The notes beneath the pieces were generated by a model, which ran no database searches, was not told the origin of the DNA, and saw only the letters and a program-made list of their open reading frames with translations. A program made the translations under genes and the position numbers. From Papio anubis (lineage: Eukaryota; Chordata; Mammalia; Primates; Cercopithecidae), in assembly GCF_008728515.1 (NCBI RefSeq), contig NW_022167723.1, forward strand, positions 248,001 to 312,000: a DNA stretch of 64,000 nucleotides, written 5' to 3'. Position 1 is the stretch's first letter. Every line of letters begins with the position of its first letter. Positions 42,105 through 56,307 of this stretch are shown here, piece after piece.

Positions 42105-43204
42105 TAGATGCAGGGGTTGGGGGGGGTGAGTAGTAGACCAACTTAATATTTCACAAACTCAAATCTTCAGATATGCCAAAGTATTGAACACACAACTCAT
42201 GTCCTTGGCAAAAGCCTAACAAGTGTCAGAGAGAGTTTGCATAAAATAATTGGGAGCTCAAATTCAAGGTCCTTGAGGTTAGACATTAGCAAAGAAGGGA
42301 AACACTTGTTCACAGTCAAGCAGGCAGCAGTTACACCACGGCTGGCTGTTGCATGCCACAGCATGACTCAATTCCACTACACTTCATGTGTGGGCTGCAC
42401 TCCCCATGGTGTGTGGATGGTGAACTCAAAAAGAGAGGTGTGCATGTGTACACACACATACATGGACTTGTGCACACACACACAAAAGAGCAGGGAAGTG
42501 GGGAAATCAGGCCTTTTCCACATAGCGGTCAAATAAACCCTAAGGAATGAAGACAAAATCACAGCTAAAAACCAAAAGGGCCCCTTCTACAGAAACTCAC
42601 TTGGTACACAACAGTTTGAAAGGAAGGATCCTTTTGAACTTTTCGCTTATTATTCCTTATATTTTCTATAAACTCCATTATAATATAGCCATTCTGGAGG
42701 CTTTGCTTAAAGAATAGCAGCCAATACGCTCCCAACTGCCGTCATCCACTTTACTTTAGGTATTGCTGAAAATCAAAGGAGAGATGGAGTCAAGAAAGAA
42801 CAACCCAAAGGCAACAGAATAAAGCTGTTCTAGCCTAAAACCATCAAGGAAATGGAATCAGTAATCTAATTAAGAAGGTAGGTGGTGCGGGTGGGCTAGC
42901 ATCATCCTTTCAAGCCTCAGAGAGGCCTTGTTGTCAGGATGACAAATAGAAAGCTACCATGACTTCTGTGACCCAAGGCTGCTCTGATGCCTATTAAGCA
43001 TGAAGAGAGATCTTTTCCCCGGAGGAAAGAGAAAGTCTAATAGGAAGCCAAGGGCGCTTGAAGGGCAGGAGAAAGCCCCACAAGCACAAAAAGGAAGCAA
43101 CCTCCAAGGGACCCAGGATCACGGACGAGAAAAGTACTGCTGTGAAGAGGCACGAGTCGCCCAGCCATATGGAAAACTAATCCGGAGATGAGGAAGGGGC
43201 AGAG
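42105..43204. other. TLN2 intron, unique
   Basis: Includes a G-rich run (42115-42127) and short CA-rich tracts (42450-42485). No gene. Confidence 0.4.
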
Positions 43205-43285
43205 GACTCCAGGCAGCGGTGGCGGTGACAGTGAGGAGGATGATGATGATGGTGGTGGCAGCGGTGGAGGTGGTGATGGTGACCA
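43205..43285 (+). repeat. GGT/GAT-rich trinucleotide tract
   Basis: GATGATGATGATGGTGGTGG and GGTGGAGGTGGTGATGGTGA units. Read in frame it gives Asp/Gly runs, an artefact. Confidence 0.85.
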
Positions 43286-43294
43286 CACAACAAC

Positions 43295-43505
43295 AGTGGC
43301 CCACCGTGGAGCACTTGCTCTGTGCCAGGCCTGCGCCGAGCATCGCCTTACAACAAACACTGTGAGGAGGGTGCTTGCTATTCATTTCACTCCACTCTAC
43401 GCAGCAGATGACACAGCTACAGACTGATGCTACAATCTACACAGCTATTAAAGTGGTAGGACTCAGCCTTCAACCCAAGTCTGCCCAATTTCAAAATCAG
43501 TGGCC
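43295..43505 (-). mobile_element. MIR SINE, minus strand
   Basis: GCACTTGCTCTGTGCCAGGC, TGTGAGGAGGGTGCTTGCTA, ACACAGCTATTAAAGTGGTA and TCAACCCAAGTCTGCC follow reverse MIR. Confidence 0.65.
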
Positions 43506-43812
43506 TTCTATTTGAAGTACTATTCCCGGTTACTTGTGAATGACTGTTCTTATCCAGATGAAAAAAGGCAGTGTCTGGTGGATAGGAAGTCAGCCAACAA
43601 TACTAGGGTGAAGGAATGCTGTATCACTGACCTTACACTTGGGTTAGCACAATAAAAGCTTCAGTAATGGATGACCAGGACCATGTTCTGACTCATCATC
43701 CTCCATGGGGGAAATCAACTACTACTAGGCCTGCCTGGATTCTACCATCACTAAACTTTTTTACTGTTAAACCACAGGCATTCCTTTCCTGGTATTATTC
43801 ACAATAATTTCA

Positions 43813-44307
<495 letters not shown>

Positions 44308-44309
44308 TT

Positions 44310-45655
44310 TTTGAAATGGTAAACACACTGTCTTTTTATTAGGTTCTCTCAGTCCTCTCTAGTGCTACTGACTAATACTACTTCACTAGTGACACTGGTA
44401 TAACTATCTCTAGACAAGTCTATCAAAATGTGTCACATGAAATGTATTTGAGGAAGGGAAATTCTGACAGACTGCCCTTCTACCCCTGATTGTGGTACCA
44501 GGCACATCCGAAGAGGCATTTCGTGAAGATGGGAAGGGTAGTTCGCTTGCAGCTTGGGGAGGCTGCAAGTCTACACATCATTTATTGATTGCCTAGACCT
44601 CTTTGCCGCTACGGTGTCCAACGTGACTTAGACACACCAATGACATGGGCTTATGGGTGACTCCGGTGTTCAACCAAGTCACAAGGAAGAAAAGCAGAGC
44701 ACAGGGTTATCCGTAAGAAGCAAGATCTCCTCGTGGAGGAGGCGTGTGTCTGAGCTGGCAGGTCAAGTGCCGGATTCTCAATTCAACAGCCTCTCATAGC
44801 AACAGCCACAGCCTAACTTCCCTGATTCTGGTAGGAAAAGATGGTGCTGGGGATAGGGAGTAGACCAGGAAGCTCAACCCAAAGCCTGTTCCTCCCAAAC
44901 TGCCGAGGATTCTGGACGCACTTGCCCCTGGATTAAATCGACTCCAGCTTTAATTCCCTAGAGTAGATTCTGTGTCCAACACAGGAAATGTGAATAAAAA
45001 CAAGAAGCTCATTGGTTTTACTAGTTTATTAAATTTGTAAAATATTAGGTATAAAATACTCAGCCACAAAGGATAAGGAAACAAACTCAATTTATTTTAA
45101 TTATATTTTAGCCTAATGCCATTTAGGCTAGGATATTTCATATAAACTATAGTACTGCCCAATTTTATAAACTTAAACCTATACTGTAATTCACCTCATT
45201 CATAAACATGAGATAACTTGACCTACTTTCTAGTATATTCGGCTCCTTCTTGTCTGCATTAATCTGCAGTGACATTTTAAAAGTTGCTCTAATAATTTCC
45301 ATTATATGAAAATGCACTTTTCATTTACATCACCTTTGATTTTCTTCCCACAAACAAAATACTGTTTTTTCAAGTTAGCCTGCAAACGTAGTAAGAAACA
45401 AGACATAGAAGACAGCTGATACAAAAAGTTCACCTCTGATGGGGCTCAACCTTGGGTTTCTTAATGGGGGAAAAGGGGAAGGAGGAAGAAGAGGCAAAGA
45501 ATGAGAAAATTTTGCCCTAGGTCCACATGCTGCAGGATGGTAGGTTTGGGTCAATGTATAATCTGTGGAAAATCATAGAACACAGCTTTGAGAGATTAAT
45601 ATAAATCCCTTATCGAATAATACGAGCTCCATACTTCCCAATAGTTCCATAATCT
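44310..45655. other. TLN2 intron, unique
   Basis: AT-rich toward 45000-45400. No gene, exon pair or named repeat. Confidence 0.45.
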
Positions 45656-45835
45656 CAAATAATTAAAAAAAAAAAAAAAAAGACGACGACGAAGAAGAGA
45701 AGAAATCCACTTTCCACTCCCACAGCCGCTTTCCGACTATACACTGCAACCACCAACACCCTCCTGAACCTGGGCTCCTTCCCTCTTATGAAGCTCTCTT
45801 TAATACACTGTTGACAATCGCCCCCCAACCGACCC

Positions 45836-46160
45836 TTTTTTTTTTTTTTTTTTCTTTTTGAGACAAGGTCTCGCTTTGTCACGCAGGCTGGAGTGCAGTG
45901 ACTCAATCACGGCTCACTGCAGCATGGAATCTTCTGCCTCCGCCTCCCAAGTGGCTGGGATGGGAGGTGCATGCCACTAACCACTACCCTCAGCTAATTT
46001 GTGTGTGTGTATTTGTGCAGTGTTCGTTTTGTTTTGTTTTAAGAAATGGGATCTCACTTTGTTGCCCGGTATGGTCTCAAACTCCTAGGCTCAAGTAATC
46101 CTCCCACCTCAGCTTCCCAAAGTGCTGAATTACAGTAGACAACCACCACGCCCTGCCTTG
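45836..46160 (-). mobile_element. AluJ-type SINE, minus strand
   Basis: Reverse Alu with T-tail, diverged, and with TG and GTTTT expansions in the middle region (45998-46042). CAACCGACCCTTTT and GACAACCCTTTT are possible target duplications. Confidence 0.85.
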
Positions 46161-46225
46161 ACAACCCTTTTGAGCAGATCCCTCATACGTGCAAGAATTT
46201 TCTATGGCTTCCAAATGCCTAGAGC

Positions 46226-46525
46226 ACAGGTTGACACACTATGGCTCAAATGCTAAGAATGGTTTTTATAATTTTAAAGGGTTAAGGAAAAAACCCAAAT
46301 GAAATATATTTCATGATACATAGAAATGATATGAAATTCAGATTGCAGTGTCCATAAATCAAGTTTCATTGGAACATAGCCACACCCATTTATGACTTGT
46401 CTATGCTTGCTTTCTGTGTGCGAATAGCAGAGTTGAATAGCTGCAACATAGGCAGTAGCCTCAAATATTTGTAGTTGAGTCCTCTGCCAGAAAAGATTGC
46501 TAACTTCTGGCCTGCATTGTAAAAT
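46226..46525 (+). mobile_element. hAT-Charlie MITE, MER1-like
   Basis: CAGGTTGACACACTATGGCT, TTTCATTGGAACATAGCCAC ACCCATTTATG, TGTCTATGCTTGCTTTCTG, AATAGCAGAGTTGAATAGCT and a matching inverted end near TGCTAACTTCTGGCCTG. Non-autonomous, no ORF. Confidence 0.7.
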
Positions 46526-46769
46526 CTATAGCCTTTGGCCTAACAATACAGGTCATCAAAATATCTAACAGGCTTTCCTATAAACCTTATTTACTTGAAG
46601 ACATAACGTAGACTCCACTGAAATGTCCTTCTCTATTTCTCCCAAAATGACTTCCTTTTCCTTTCCTGCTCCAAAGCTCTGCTCACTCCCAAGAGTCTGT
46701 AGATATCCTGCTTTGTCTTTACGAAGGGAGTCACCTCATATATACATTTAACTTCCATAAGGTTAAAAA

Positions 46770-47195
46770 AGAATAATGATTTTTTAAGAGCATCAAGGCT
46801 ATTCTCCACAAAGCTATTTGTAATTGTAAAAGATGGAAACTACCCAAATGTCCATCAATGAGGCACAGGTTGAATAAGGGAGAGCAAATCCACACAATGG
46901 AGGAAGAGGCAGATGCACAAAGGAGTGAGGACTCTCTCTCTCTCTCTCTCTCTATGCCACTACAGAAGAACAACTAGGGGAAATTAAATGAACAAAGCAG
47001 AGCAGAGAAACGTGCATGGAGTATGCCTCACTTAACTAAGAAGGGAGGGAGATACTAATACAAAAGTAGGCACACATTTGCTAACAAATATTAAAAAAAA
47101 AAAAACACTACAAGGTAAACCGTAATTTTTTCCATTGTTACCTATGGGGTGGGAGAAAATAGGATGGAGAGAGGACTGGGGTAAAATCAAACACC
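46770..47195 (+). mobile_element. Old L1M 3' end, sense
   Basis: AGATGGAAACTACCCAAATG TCCATCAATGAGG and, later, TTGTTACCTATGGGGTGGGA match the L1M 3' UTR. A (CT)11 repeat lies inside at 46932-46953. Confidence 0.7.
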
Positions 47196-47204
47196 TCTAG
47201 CTAT

Positions 47205-47540
47205 AAACTGAAAGCTTGCTTCCCCAAAATTCATATGCTGAAAACTTATCCCCCAATACAGTGGTATTTGGAGCTGGGGCCTTTGGGAAGTGATTAGGAC
47301 ATGAAGGCTCAGCTCTCGTGGAATTAGTGCCCTTATAAAAGAGGCCCCAAAGTTGCCTTTCCCTTTCTGCCATGTGGGGATACAACAGGATGGCTGCGTC
47401 TGTAAACCAGCAAGTGCACCCTCACCAGACGCTGAATCTGCCTGTGCCCTGATCCTGGAATTCCCAGCCTCCAGAGCTATAAGCAATGAAATTTCTGTTG
47501 TTTATAGGCCACCCCATTTATGGCAGCCAAAATGAACTAA
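47205..47540 (+). mobile_element. MLT1-type MaLR LTR
   Basis: CCCCAAAATTCATATGCTGA, GGGGCCTTTGGGAAGTGATT AGGACATGA, GTGCCCTTATAAAAGAGGCC, CCCTCACCAGACGCTGAATC and TTCTGTTGTTTATAGGCCAC match MLT1A-like LTRs. No internal viral sequence. Confidence 0.82.
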
Positions 47541-47544
47541 GAGA

Positions 47545-48712
47545 CTACAGAGTAAGATTTCACAGATGAGACTCTGGAACCCTGACAATACTGTACATAA
47601 TTATTCAAAATTGAAATTGAAAAAAGGAACCTCTAAAAACATAAAACAAAAACCAATGAACCTAACTGTGTATTCAGTTGGTGGCACAATCACAGAGAGA
47701 AGGCCTATTCAAAGTATCTTTCAAATATAGACTGTTGTGTATGCAGCATGAGATAAAGCGATGAAAAAATATGACGGTATCACTGAGAACTGGATTTTTG
47801 GCACGGATGGAAGAACAGAGTATATAATTGATGAAACTAAGTAAAAATCCTGCCCATCTGAATTTCACATGGAAATATCAGTATGAACTAATAATCTACA
47901 CACACACCCTAGTTCTGTCCACTGTAATATCCAGAAACAATGATAAATACAGTAGCAAGAAACATGCCTTGTTTCTATATTGTGCCTTCTAAATACTCAA
48001 GGAAACCAGGGCTCCTTGGGGAACTGGCAGATCTCAGTCTGGGGCAAGAAATGGGTGAGACAATCCCATAACATTTGATCTCACCAGAAAGTACACAAAA
48101 ATACAAAAAATTCATGAGTCATGTCAAAAGGACTCGGGAGCCAATTTAGATTCCACTGTCCAAATATGGGACAATTTGAGCATCAATAAGTATATTAAAT
48201 TGAAACACATCAATTAAATTACACTAAAAAAAAGAAATAAATAAAATCTCAGGGATCTCTTTTGGATACTGCTGCTTTGAAAATAAAACAACTTATTTAT
48301 CCTGACTTTCCAAGATAAATTTCAGTGTGAACAAATAAACGATGAGAGTATAAAGTTATAAAGTTCCTCTTTATGTAAGTATTCTAGTATATAAACAAGG
48401 TAGGAATGATAGAATTAGAATATCACTATTTTGCAATCACTAATGAATTAAGAGATCCAGGCAATGATCATCAATTGCTAATAATGTAACAAAGAGTCTA
48501 CAGTTACTATGTATTTCTCAATGAAAATATATAGCCTGCCTACATGTATTCTTGCCAAAGAACAAACTAATAAAATAAAAAACATACCCCAAGAGATCTG
48601 AGTCTGACCAAACCTTCAGATTCAACTAACAAATCATAGAAAATACAAGGAAGAGAAGAACATGTTAAACAGCACAGTGGGAAAGCAACCACCAAAATCC
48701 GGACTGTAGAAC
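47545..48712. other. TLN2 intron, AT-rich, no firm assignment
   Basis: Possibly includes very old repeat sequence (48120-48240), but I cannot name it. No gene. Confidence 0.35.
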
Positions 48713-48715
48713 AAA

Positions 48716-48940
48716 ACTGTGGGGTTTCTCAATCCTGGCACAACTGACATTTTGAGCCGGATACATTTTTGTTGTGGGGGGATCCCATGTGCTGTACCAT
48801 GTGTAACAGCATCTGTGGCCTCTACCCACTCAATGTCAGTAGCATTCCCCAGTTGTGACAACCAAAAATGTCTCCAGACATTGCTAAATATCCCAAGATT
48901 GGGAAGGAGAATTATCCCTGTGTGAGAATCTCTGCTCTAA
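48716..48940. mobile_element. hAT-type MITE, subfamily unassigned
   Basis: GGGTTTCTCAATCCTGGCAC, ACTGACATTTTGAGCCGGAT, GTTGTGACAACCAAAAATGT CTCCAGACATTGC and a TGTGAGAATCTCTG end. The ends are inverted repeats of the GGTTCTCAA type. Confidence 0.7.
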
Positions 48941-49104
48941 AAAATAAACAACCCAGTTTCATCAACAAATCACAAGGGTCAGAGAAGGTATGGAGAGATA
49001 AAGAAGAAGCCTATAGATGAAAAGATTAGAGATATATTAACTAACTGCAATGAATAAGTCTCATTTGGGTCCTGATTCAAAGCAACTTAAAAAATAAGAC
49101 AATT

Positions 49105-49715
<611 letters not shown>

Positions 49716-49719
49716 TATG

Positions 49720-51571
49720 AATAAACAAATCTGGCAGGCGGTTCCATTGCCATTCCTCTCAGTGAGCATGTGAGCCCACATGACTGTGGGAGGGAATATA
49801 GGAATTTATAGCGCCCTGGGCTTGTCAGTGCTTCTTGGGATCTTGTCTTGATGCTGAGAATGAATCCATTGTTGAAAACATGGCCCTCAAACACAGGGGC
49901 CAACTGCTTAGCAGCAGGCTGCTTCAACACTGCAGGAAAAGTCCACTTGCTGGACTCACTGGGAGACAGAACACTGGCCTCTAATGTGGCACCTTCCTAA
50001 GGGGTATTCACGAGAAATTATGTCTATAAGGAATTTTTGCCTGATGTGCTGAATTTAGTTCACCCGAAGTAAGGTTCCACTGCACCGCACCAAAATTTTA
50101 CTCATCCTGGAAAGAGCCCAAGTCGCTGCACAACCTCTGTGAACTCTCCCATCAGTCCTCAACAGCCCCCCTCAGGACTTCACTCTAGGTGAGAGAAATC
50201 TAAACTTCTGTCCTGTATAACCCACTGTTGTTTTCAGTCTTTTCAGCCACAAGCGGCAAAAACTCACTTCAACTCAGAGGAAATCCCACCTCCTCTTGGA
50301 AACCTGCTCTACCCGCTCCAGCAATATCCCCTTCTTCCTCTCAACTTTCCTTCTGCTCATCTGTCATCTACCACAGACCCCTCAGCACTGCAGTGTTTTT
50401 GGAAACATGTAAACACGACAGAGCAACGCCCAAGTCGTTGTATCCTCCACGGTCAATTTGTATTTCCTTCCTAGTTTAGGGTATTGAATCCACTTCCTCT
50501 GAATCCAAACTTCTGAGAAGAGTGGCCAACAGGGACAGCAAGCGCTCTCTCCCACGTTCACACAGCTCACCCTCTGTGCCGGCAACAACCTCTCTAAAGG
50601 GAAGGCAAATGAACCCAGCATCCGGGACCACCTGGGTGAGCGGAGCCAAAAGTTCTCCTGCAGAAGAGATTGAGTCACTCCCCATCCCTTAGAGATCAAT
50701 AAACTGAAGAATATAGAACATATCTGGGAAATATTTAGGATCAGGTAAAAAGGCTTTGTAAACTTCACTGACATTCCCCCTCTTGATGAACGGTTGGAGT
50801 CTGTCTCAGATTTACATTTTCCAAATAGATTTGTGCCACTAAATCATTTGTATCTAGGTTTCACCGGATTTGTAAAGCTGTGAAGATTACTGATCTTTGT
50901 ATAACAGAGTAAAAGCTGTCACATACAGATTACAAATCTATTTGTTCAGCATTCTATCCTGTCCTTACAACCAATCAACATAAAAAATTTCAAGTCAGAG
51001 TGAGACCACTGTAAGTTGACGGTAGGGTAACCTTGGATTACTTATCACTATCAAGTTTAAATGTGGGACATCACCCTTGGACATCACTGCAACCAGTTAA
51101 ATATTGACTTCCCTCTATCCCTTAAGACTTGACCTCACTAAAGCCAAATGTCTGCTCCTTAAGTAACTGAGGCACAGCTCTAAAGATGTTTCCTTTTATT
51201 CAATACCTGTTTGGGGGCATAAACATCATTGGAAAAGAAGCATATTTGCACGGAGACAGCACATGTTAATGCCACCACCCGGGCCTGACATAGAGATAAC
51301 AAGGAGGAACTGCATCCACAGCCACCCAATCCTCAATGTGCTATTCCAGGGGAAAGCAGAGAACAATTCTTTGGTAATAGGTCTGTGGAGAGACTCCTGG
51401 CCACGGTCAAGGCTTCATCTAGTTCTATCTAGTGAGGAGGAGTGGGAAGGACACCAACACTGTGTATGGGCTCCATCGCCCAGGACACCTGCCATCCATC
51501 CGCTCACTACCATAGGAGGAAACTCACAAACACCAGGATACTAAAAGGTTTATTCAGACCACCATTCTGAA
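49720..51571. other. TLN2 intron, unique
   Basis: 1.8 kb with no named repeat and no credible exon. Confidence 0.45.
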
Positions 51572-51685
51572 TTTACTTTTAACACTTCTGTTTTCTCTCC
51601 ATTCCTGAGAGAAAATTCCATTTTCCCTGAGAGAAACGGAATTTTCTCTCAGGAATGGAGAGAGAATAGAAGTGTCAAAAGTAAA
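51572..51685. repeat. Near-perfect inverted repeat (hairpin), 48-bp arms
   Basis: Left arm 51572-51619 and right arm 51638-51685 are reverse complements except at three positions, with an 18-base loop at 51620-51637. The centre reads TCCTGAGAGAAAATTCC / GGAATTTTCTCTCAGGA. The loop contains CCCTGAGAGAAAC, a near copy of the left-arm CCTGAGAGAAA. I do not recognise it as a known MITE. Confidence 0.95.
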
Positions 51686-52384
51686 ACTTGATTACCTTTC
51701 TAAACTTTCTTCCAAAATAACCACAAAAACACACGAGGCATTAAAAGAATCAAATGGACTTGACTTACACAGACACACTTCAGGCTATGAGAAAACACAA
51801 AATACAATAATGGTCATTGATAAAACACCTTTTCCCATTTAGCAGTGGGGTTGGTAAGAGGTCCAACTTCTCGCATCAAATTCACCAAGGGAACATCAAG
51901 CAGAGAAGGATGTTCCACTGTCCACACACAGCAGAGTTCTTTAGAATGAGCTCCTGGCCACAAGGCACACCCACAACAAAGACGAGGCTGGGAGTGAGGC
52001 AGAGCTGACTGTGCTACAGCAGCAGCGATTTTCTGGGGTAAAAACAGAGGTCTGTAGAGGAAAGTGTGCGAGACATGCCAGAGCCAGAGAAGTCTTTTCC
52101 CACCTATGAAATACAGCCGGCCACCATGCTTTCAGCCTGCCACAGGATCCAAGAAGCACTTCCCACTACAGGAAAGGTCTCAGAAGTCACCCACCCAGGG
52201 TCTAACTTCTTTGTGTGTGAAATGTCAGTGATAACATCTGTTCTACAAGGCTGGGGTGAGAATTTCAAGAGACGCCGGGCTTCAAGGATATAGGTGCCTA
52301 ACATATCAGGTCATCAATAAATGATTGCAAATTTTATAGATCAGGCCACTGCACCATCTAAGACACCATAGCCTGGGCTGATTC
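51686..52384. other. TLN2 intron, unique
   Basis: No gene or named repeat. Confidence 0.4.
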
Positions 52385-52745
52385 TCCAATACATCCCTAA
52401 TCTGAAAATCTGAAACCTGAAATGTTCCAAAGTCTGAAACTTTCTGAGTGCTGCCAAGACACCACAAGTGGAAAATTCCATACCTGACCTCATGTGACAC
52501 GCCACAGTCAACGTACAGTCAAAACTTTGTTTCACGCACAAAATTATTTTAAATAATGTATAAAATTACCTTCAGGCTATGTGTAGCAGGTATATGTAAA
52601 ACATAAATAAACTTCATGTATAGACTTGGGTCCCATCCCAAAGACATCTCATTATGTATATGTAAATATTCCAAAATCTGGGAAAAAAATGAAATCTGAA
52701 GCACTTCTGGACCCAAGCAGTCTGGAAAAGGAATGCCCAAGCTGT
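52385..52745 (-). mobile_element. Tigger-type (Tc1/mariner) MITE
   Basis: ACATCCCTAATCTGAAAATC, AATTATTTTAAATAATGTAT, TTACCTTCAGGCTATGTGTA, GACTTGGGTCCCATCCCAAA GACATCTCATTATG and ATTCCAAAATCTGG follow, in order, a pogo-like repeat with CTGAAA-type inverted ends. Subfamily uncertain. Confidence 0.72.
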
Positions 52746-53132
52746 AGTAATCACGAGCTTTCTTTGGCCACTGGCACTTGCTGAGCCCTGTGCAGCGTGC
52801 CCAGAGATCAACCTGTCCTGACCAAGAAGGGTGGGCTGTGAAAGCAAGACCTCCAGAAACAAAGCGGGCTCCTGAGACAGGCAATGGGGTGACTGAGAAC
52901 CTAGAAGAACCGGAGGCTAGATTCAAGACAGCTGCTGACGTATAAAAGGGGAATCTATTTAAACATACTCCACTAAGGGGCAAAAGGGTGAGGACTTCAG
53001 GCTCTGAGGATTAGAATCCCACTCTACAGCTAGGTTCCGATGGGAACAGCATCTATTTAATCATAATACAGGAAACACCACTTGTTGATTTTTAACATTC
53101 AGAATCCAAAGATAAAATCATGGAAGGTTTTA

Positions 53133-53262
<130 letters not shown>

Positions 53263-53909
53263 TAAAATGTTAAAATATAGTAACAAATAAAAATTGTAGA
53301 ACATGCGATAGCGTGTCATTTTTAAATATGTATTATCATAGAATGACTAAATCAAGCTATGTTAACATATGTATTACCTCACATATTTTTTGTGACAAGA
53401 ACACTTTAAATCTACTCTTAGTAATTTTCAAGAATACATTATTAACTGTAGTCAACATGCTGTGCAATAGATCTCTTGAACTTACTCTATCTAACTGAAA
53501 TTTTGTATCCTTTGAACAACATCTCCCCAGCACCGGTAACCACCTCTACTTTTCTGAGTTCAACTTTTTAAGATTCCACATGTAACTAAGAATGTGGGTA
53601 TTTGTCTTTCTATGCCTACCTTATTTCACTTAAGGTAATGCTCTCCAGGTTCATCCACATTGTTACAAATGACAATCTCCTTTAAGGCTGAATAGTATTT
53701 CATTGTGTATGTATACCACATTTTCCTTATCTATTCATCCACTGATGGACCCTTATGATGATTCCATATCCTAGCTACTGTGAACAGCGCTGCAATGAAC
53801 ATGGGAGTGCAGACATCTCCTCAACATGTAGGGTTACCGGATCATATGGAAGTTCTATTTTTAATTTTTTGAGGAGTCTCTAATCTGTTTTCCATTATGA
53901 CCCTATTAA

Positions 53910-54283
<374 letters not shown>

Positions 54284-54903
54284 TGATGATAGCCATCCTA
54301 ACAAGTGTGACATACTATCTCACTGTGGTTTTAATTTTCATTTCCCTGATGATTCGTGATGTTGAGTATTTTTTCATATACCTGTTGGCCATTGTGTATC
54401 TTCTTTTGAGAAATGTCTATTCAGATTCTTTGCTCATTTTTTAATAGGATTATTTGTTTTCTTACTATTGTTTGAGTTCCTCATATATTCTGCACAGTAA
54501 CCCCTTATCAGATGCATGATTTACAAACATTTTCTCCCATTCTCAGGCTGTCTCCTCACTCTTGATTGTTTCTTAAGCTTTGCAGAAGTTTTTTAGTTTG
54601 GTGTAATCCCATTTGTCTATTTCTCTTTTCATTGCCTGTACTTTTGTGTTTACATCCAAAAAAAATCCATGCCCAGACCAATGTCACAGAGCTTTTCCTG
54701 TATGTTTTCTTTTAATAGTTTTACTGTTTCAGGTCTTATATTGATGTCTTTCACCCATTTTGAGTTGATTTTTGTATATGATGTGAAATATGGTCTAATT
54801 TCATTTTTTTGCATGTGGATATCCAGTTGTCCCAATACTACTTATTGAAGAGACTGCCCTTTCCCCATTGTGTGTTCTTGGCAGCTTTGTCAAAACTTAA
54901 TTG

Positions 54904-55222
54904 AGGTGGGCATGGTGGCTACATCTGTAATCCCAGCACTTTGAGAGGCTGACATGGGAGGATCACTTGAGCCTAGGAGTTTGAAACCAGCCTGGGCAAC
55001 ATAGGGAGACCTTGTCTCTCCAAAAATTTAAAAATCAGCTGGGCATGGTGGCACATGCCTGTAGTACTAGCTACTCAGGAGGCCAAAGTGAAAGGATCAC
55101 TTGTGCCTAAGAGGTCAAAGCTGCAGTGAGTCGTGATCTCACCACAGCACTCCAGCCTGGGTGTCAGAGACAGATCCTGTCTCAGAAACAAAACCAAACA
55201 AACAAGTAACAACAATAACAAT
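54904..55222 (+). mobile_element. AluJ inside the antisense L1
   Basis: Diverged Alu (GAGGTGGGCATGGTGGCTAC) with an AAAC/AACAAT tail; L1 resumes at TTGACCATAACTGTGG. Orientation is opposite to the AluS at 53986. Confidence 0.88.
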
Positions 55223-55445
55223 CAATTGACCATAACTGTGGATTTATTTCTGGGCTCTCTATTCTGTTCCACTGGTCTATGTGTCTGTTTTTATACTAGT
55301 ACCCATGCTGTTTCGATTACTACTGCTTTGTAGCATATTTTGAGGTCAGGTAGTAAAATGCCTCCAGCCTTGTTCTTTTCGCTCTAGATTGCTTTGGCTA
55401 TTCAGGGTCTTTTGTGGTTTCATACAGATGTTTCTTATTTTTAGC

Positions 55446-55988
55446 CATTTGCATACAATATTTTGACTTAAATTTTTTAAATAAAAGATCCTCCATAAGA
55501 ACATTGTTTAGATCACAGCAGTAGGATTTTCCTCAACGTTTATCAGGCTTTATAGTGGTGTGTTGACAGCACTGCAGCTGGCCTTACATGTGTTTATTTT
55601 AATCTTAGTAAAGTCATGTTTACACTCTATAAGTAGTACACTAGTTATTTTATGGATTTGGAAAGCTGTCCAATTCTCATTTATTGTAAACAGAATAGAA
55701 TGGCCATTTTAGATCTTCACAGTATGGAATTTCACAGCTAAAAAAGAAACGTGATTGCTTTTAAAGGTTCAAGTTCTACAAAAAATTACTCAATTGCAGA
55801 TAAATGTATTCTAGCGTCATCCAGTCCATGAAATCCAATCAATTCTTACATAGGAAAGTCTCAAATCTTGAGTTCTCCAGGAGGGCTTAACATGGAAAGA
55901 AATTAACTGATGAACATAATTAGCCAAAAAATGTAAGGAAACAGCATATCCTATTATACCATGAATTAGTAAGTTTAATTATGAAAAA
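55446..55988. other. TLN2 intron, AT-rich unique
   Basis: No gene or firm repeat. Confidence 0.4.
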
Positions 55989-55998
55989 TAGCCTGGAA

Positions 55999-56297
55999 TT
56001 TTTTTTTTTTTTTTTTTTGGTGACAGAGTCTTGCTCTGTCGCCCAGGCTGGAGAGCAGTGGCGGGATCCTGGCTCACTGCGACCTCTGCCTCCCAGGTTC
56101 AAGTGATTCTCCTGCCTCAGCCTCCTGAGTAGCTGGGATTACAGGCGCCCGCCGCTACATCTGGCTAGTTTTGGTATTTTTAGTAGAGATGCGGTTTCAC
56201 CACGTTAGGCTGGTCTCGAACTCCTGACCTAAGGAGATCCGCCCACCTCGGCCTCCCGAAGTGCTGGGATTACAGGCATGAGCCACCGCATCCGGCC
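55999..56297 (-). mobile_element. AluS-type SINE, minus strand
   Basis: T18 tail, GTGACAGAGTCTTGCTCTG to GCATCCGGCC. Target duplication TAGCCTGGAA at 55989-55998 and 56298-56307. Confidence 0.93.
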
Positions 56298-56307
56298 TAG
56301 CCTGGAA

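Noticed and set aside
52549..52983. 144-codon ORF on the minus strand
   Set aside because: Much of it is in the Tigger-type element; no domain recognised.
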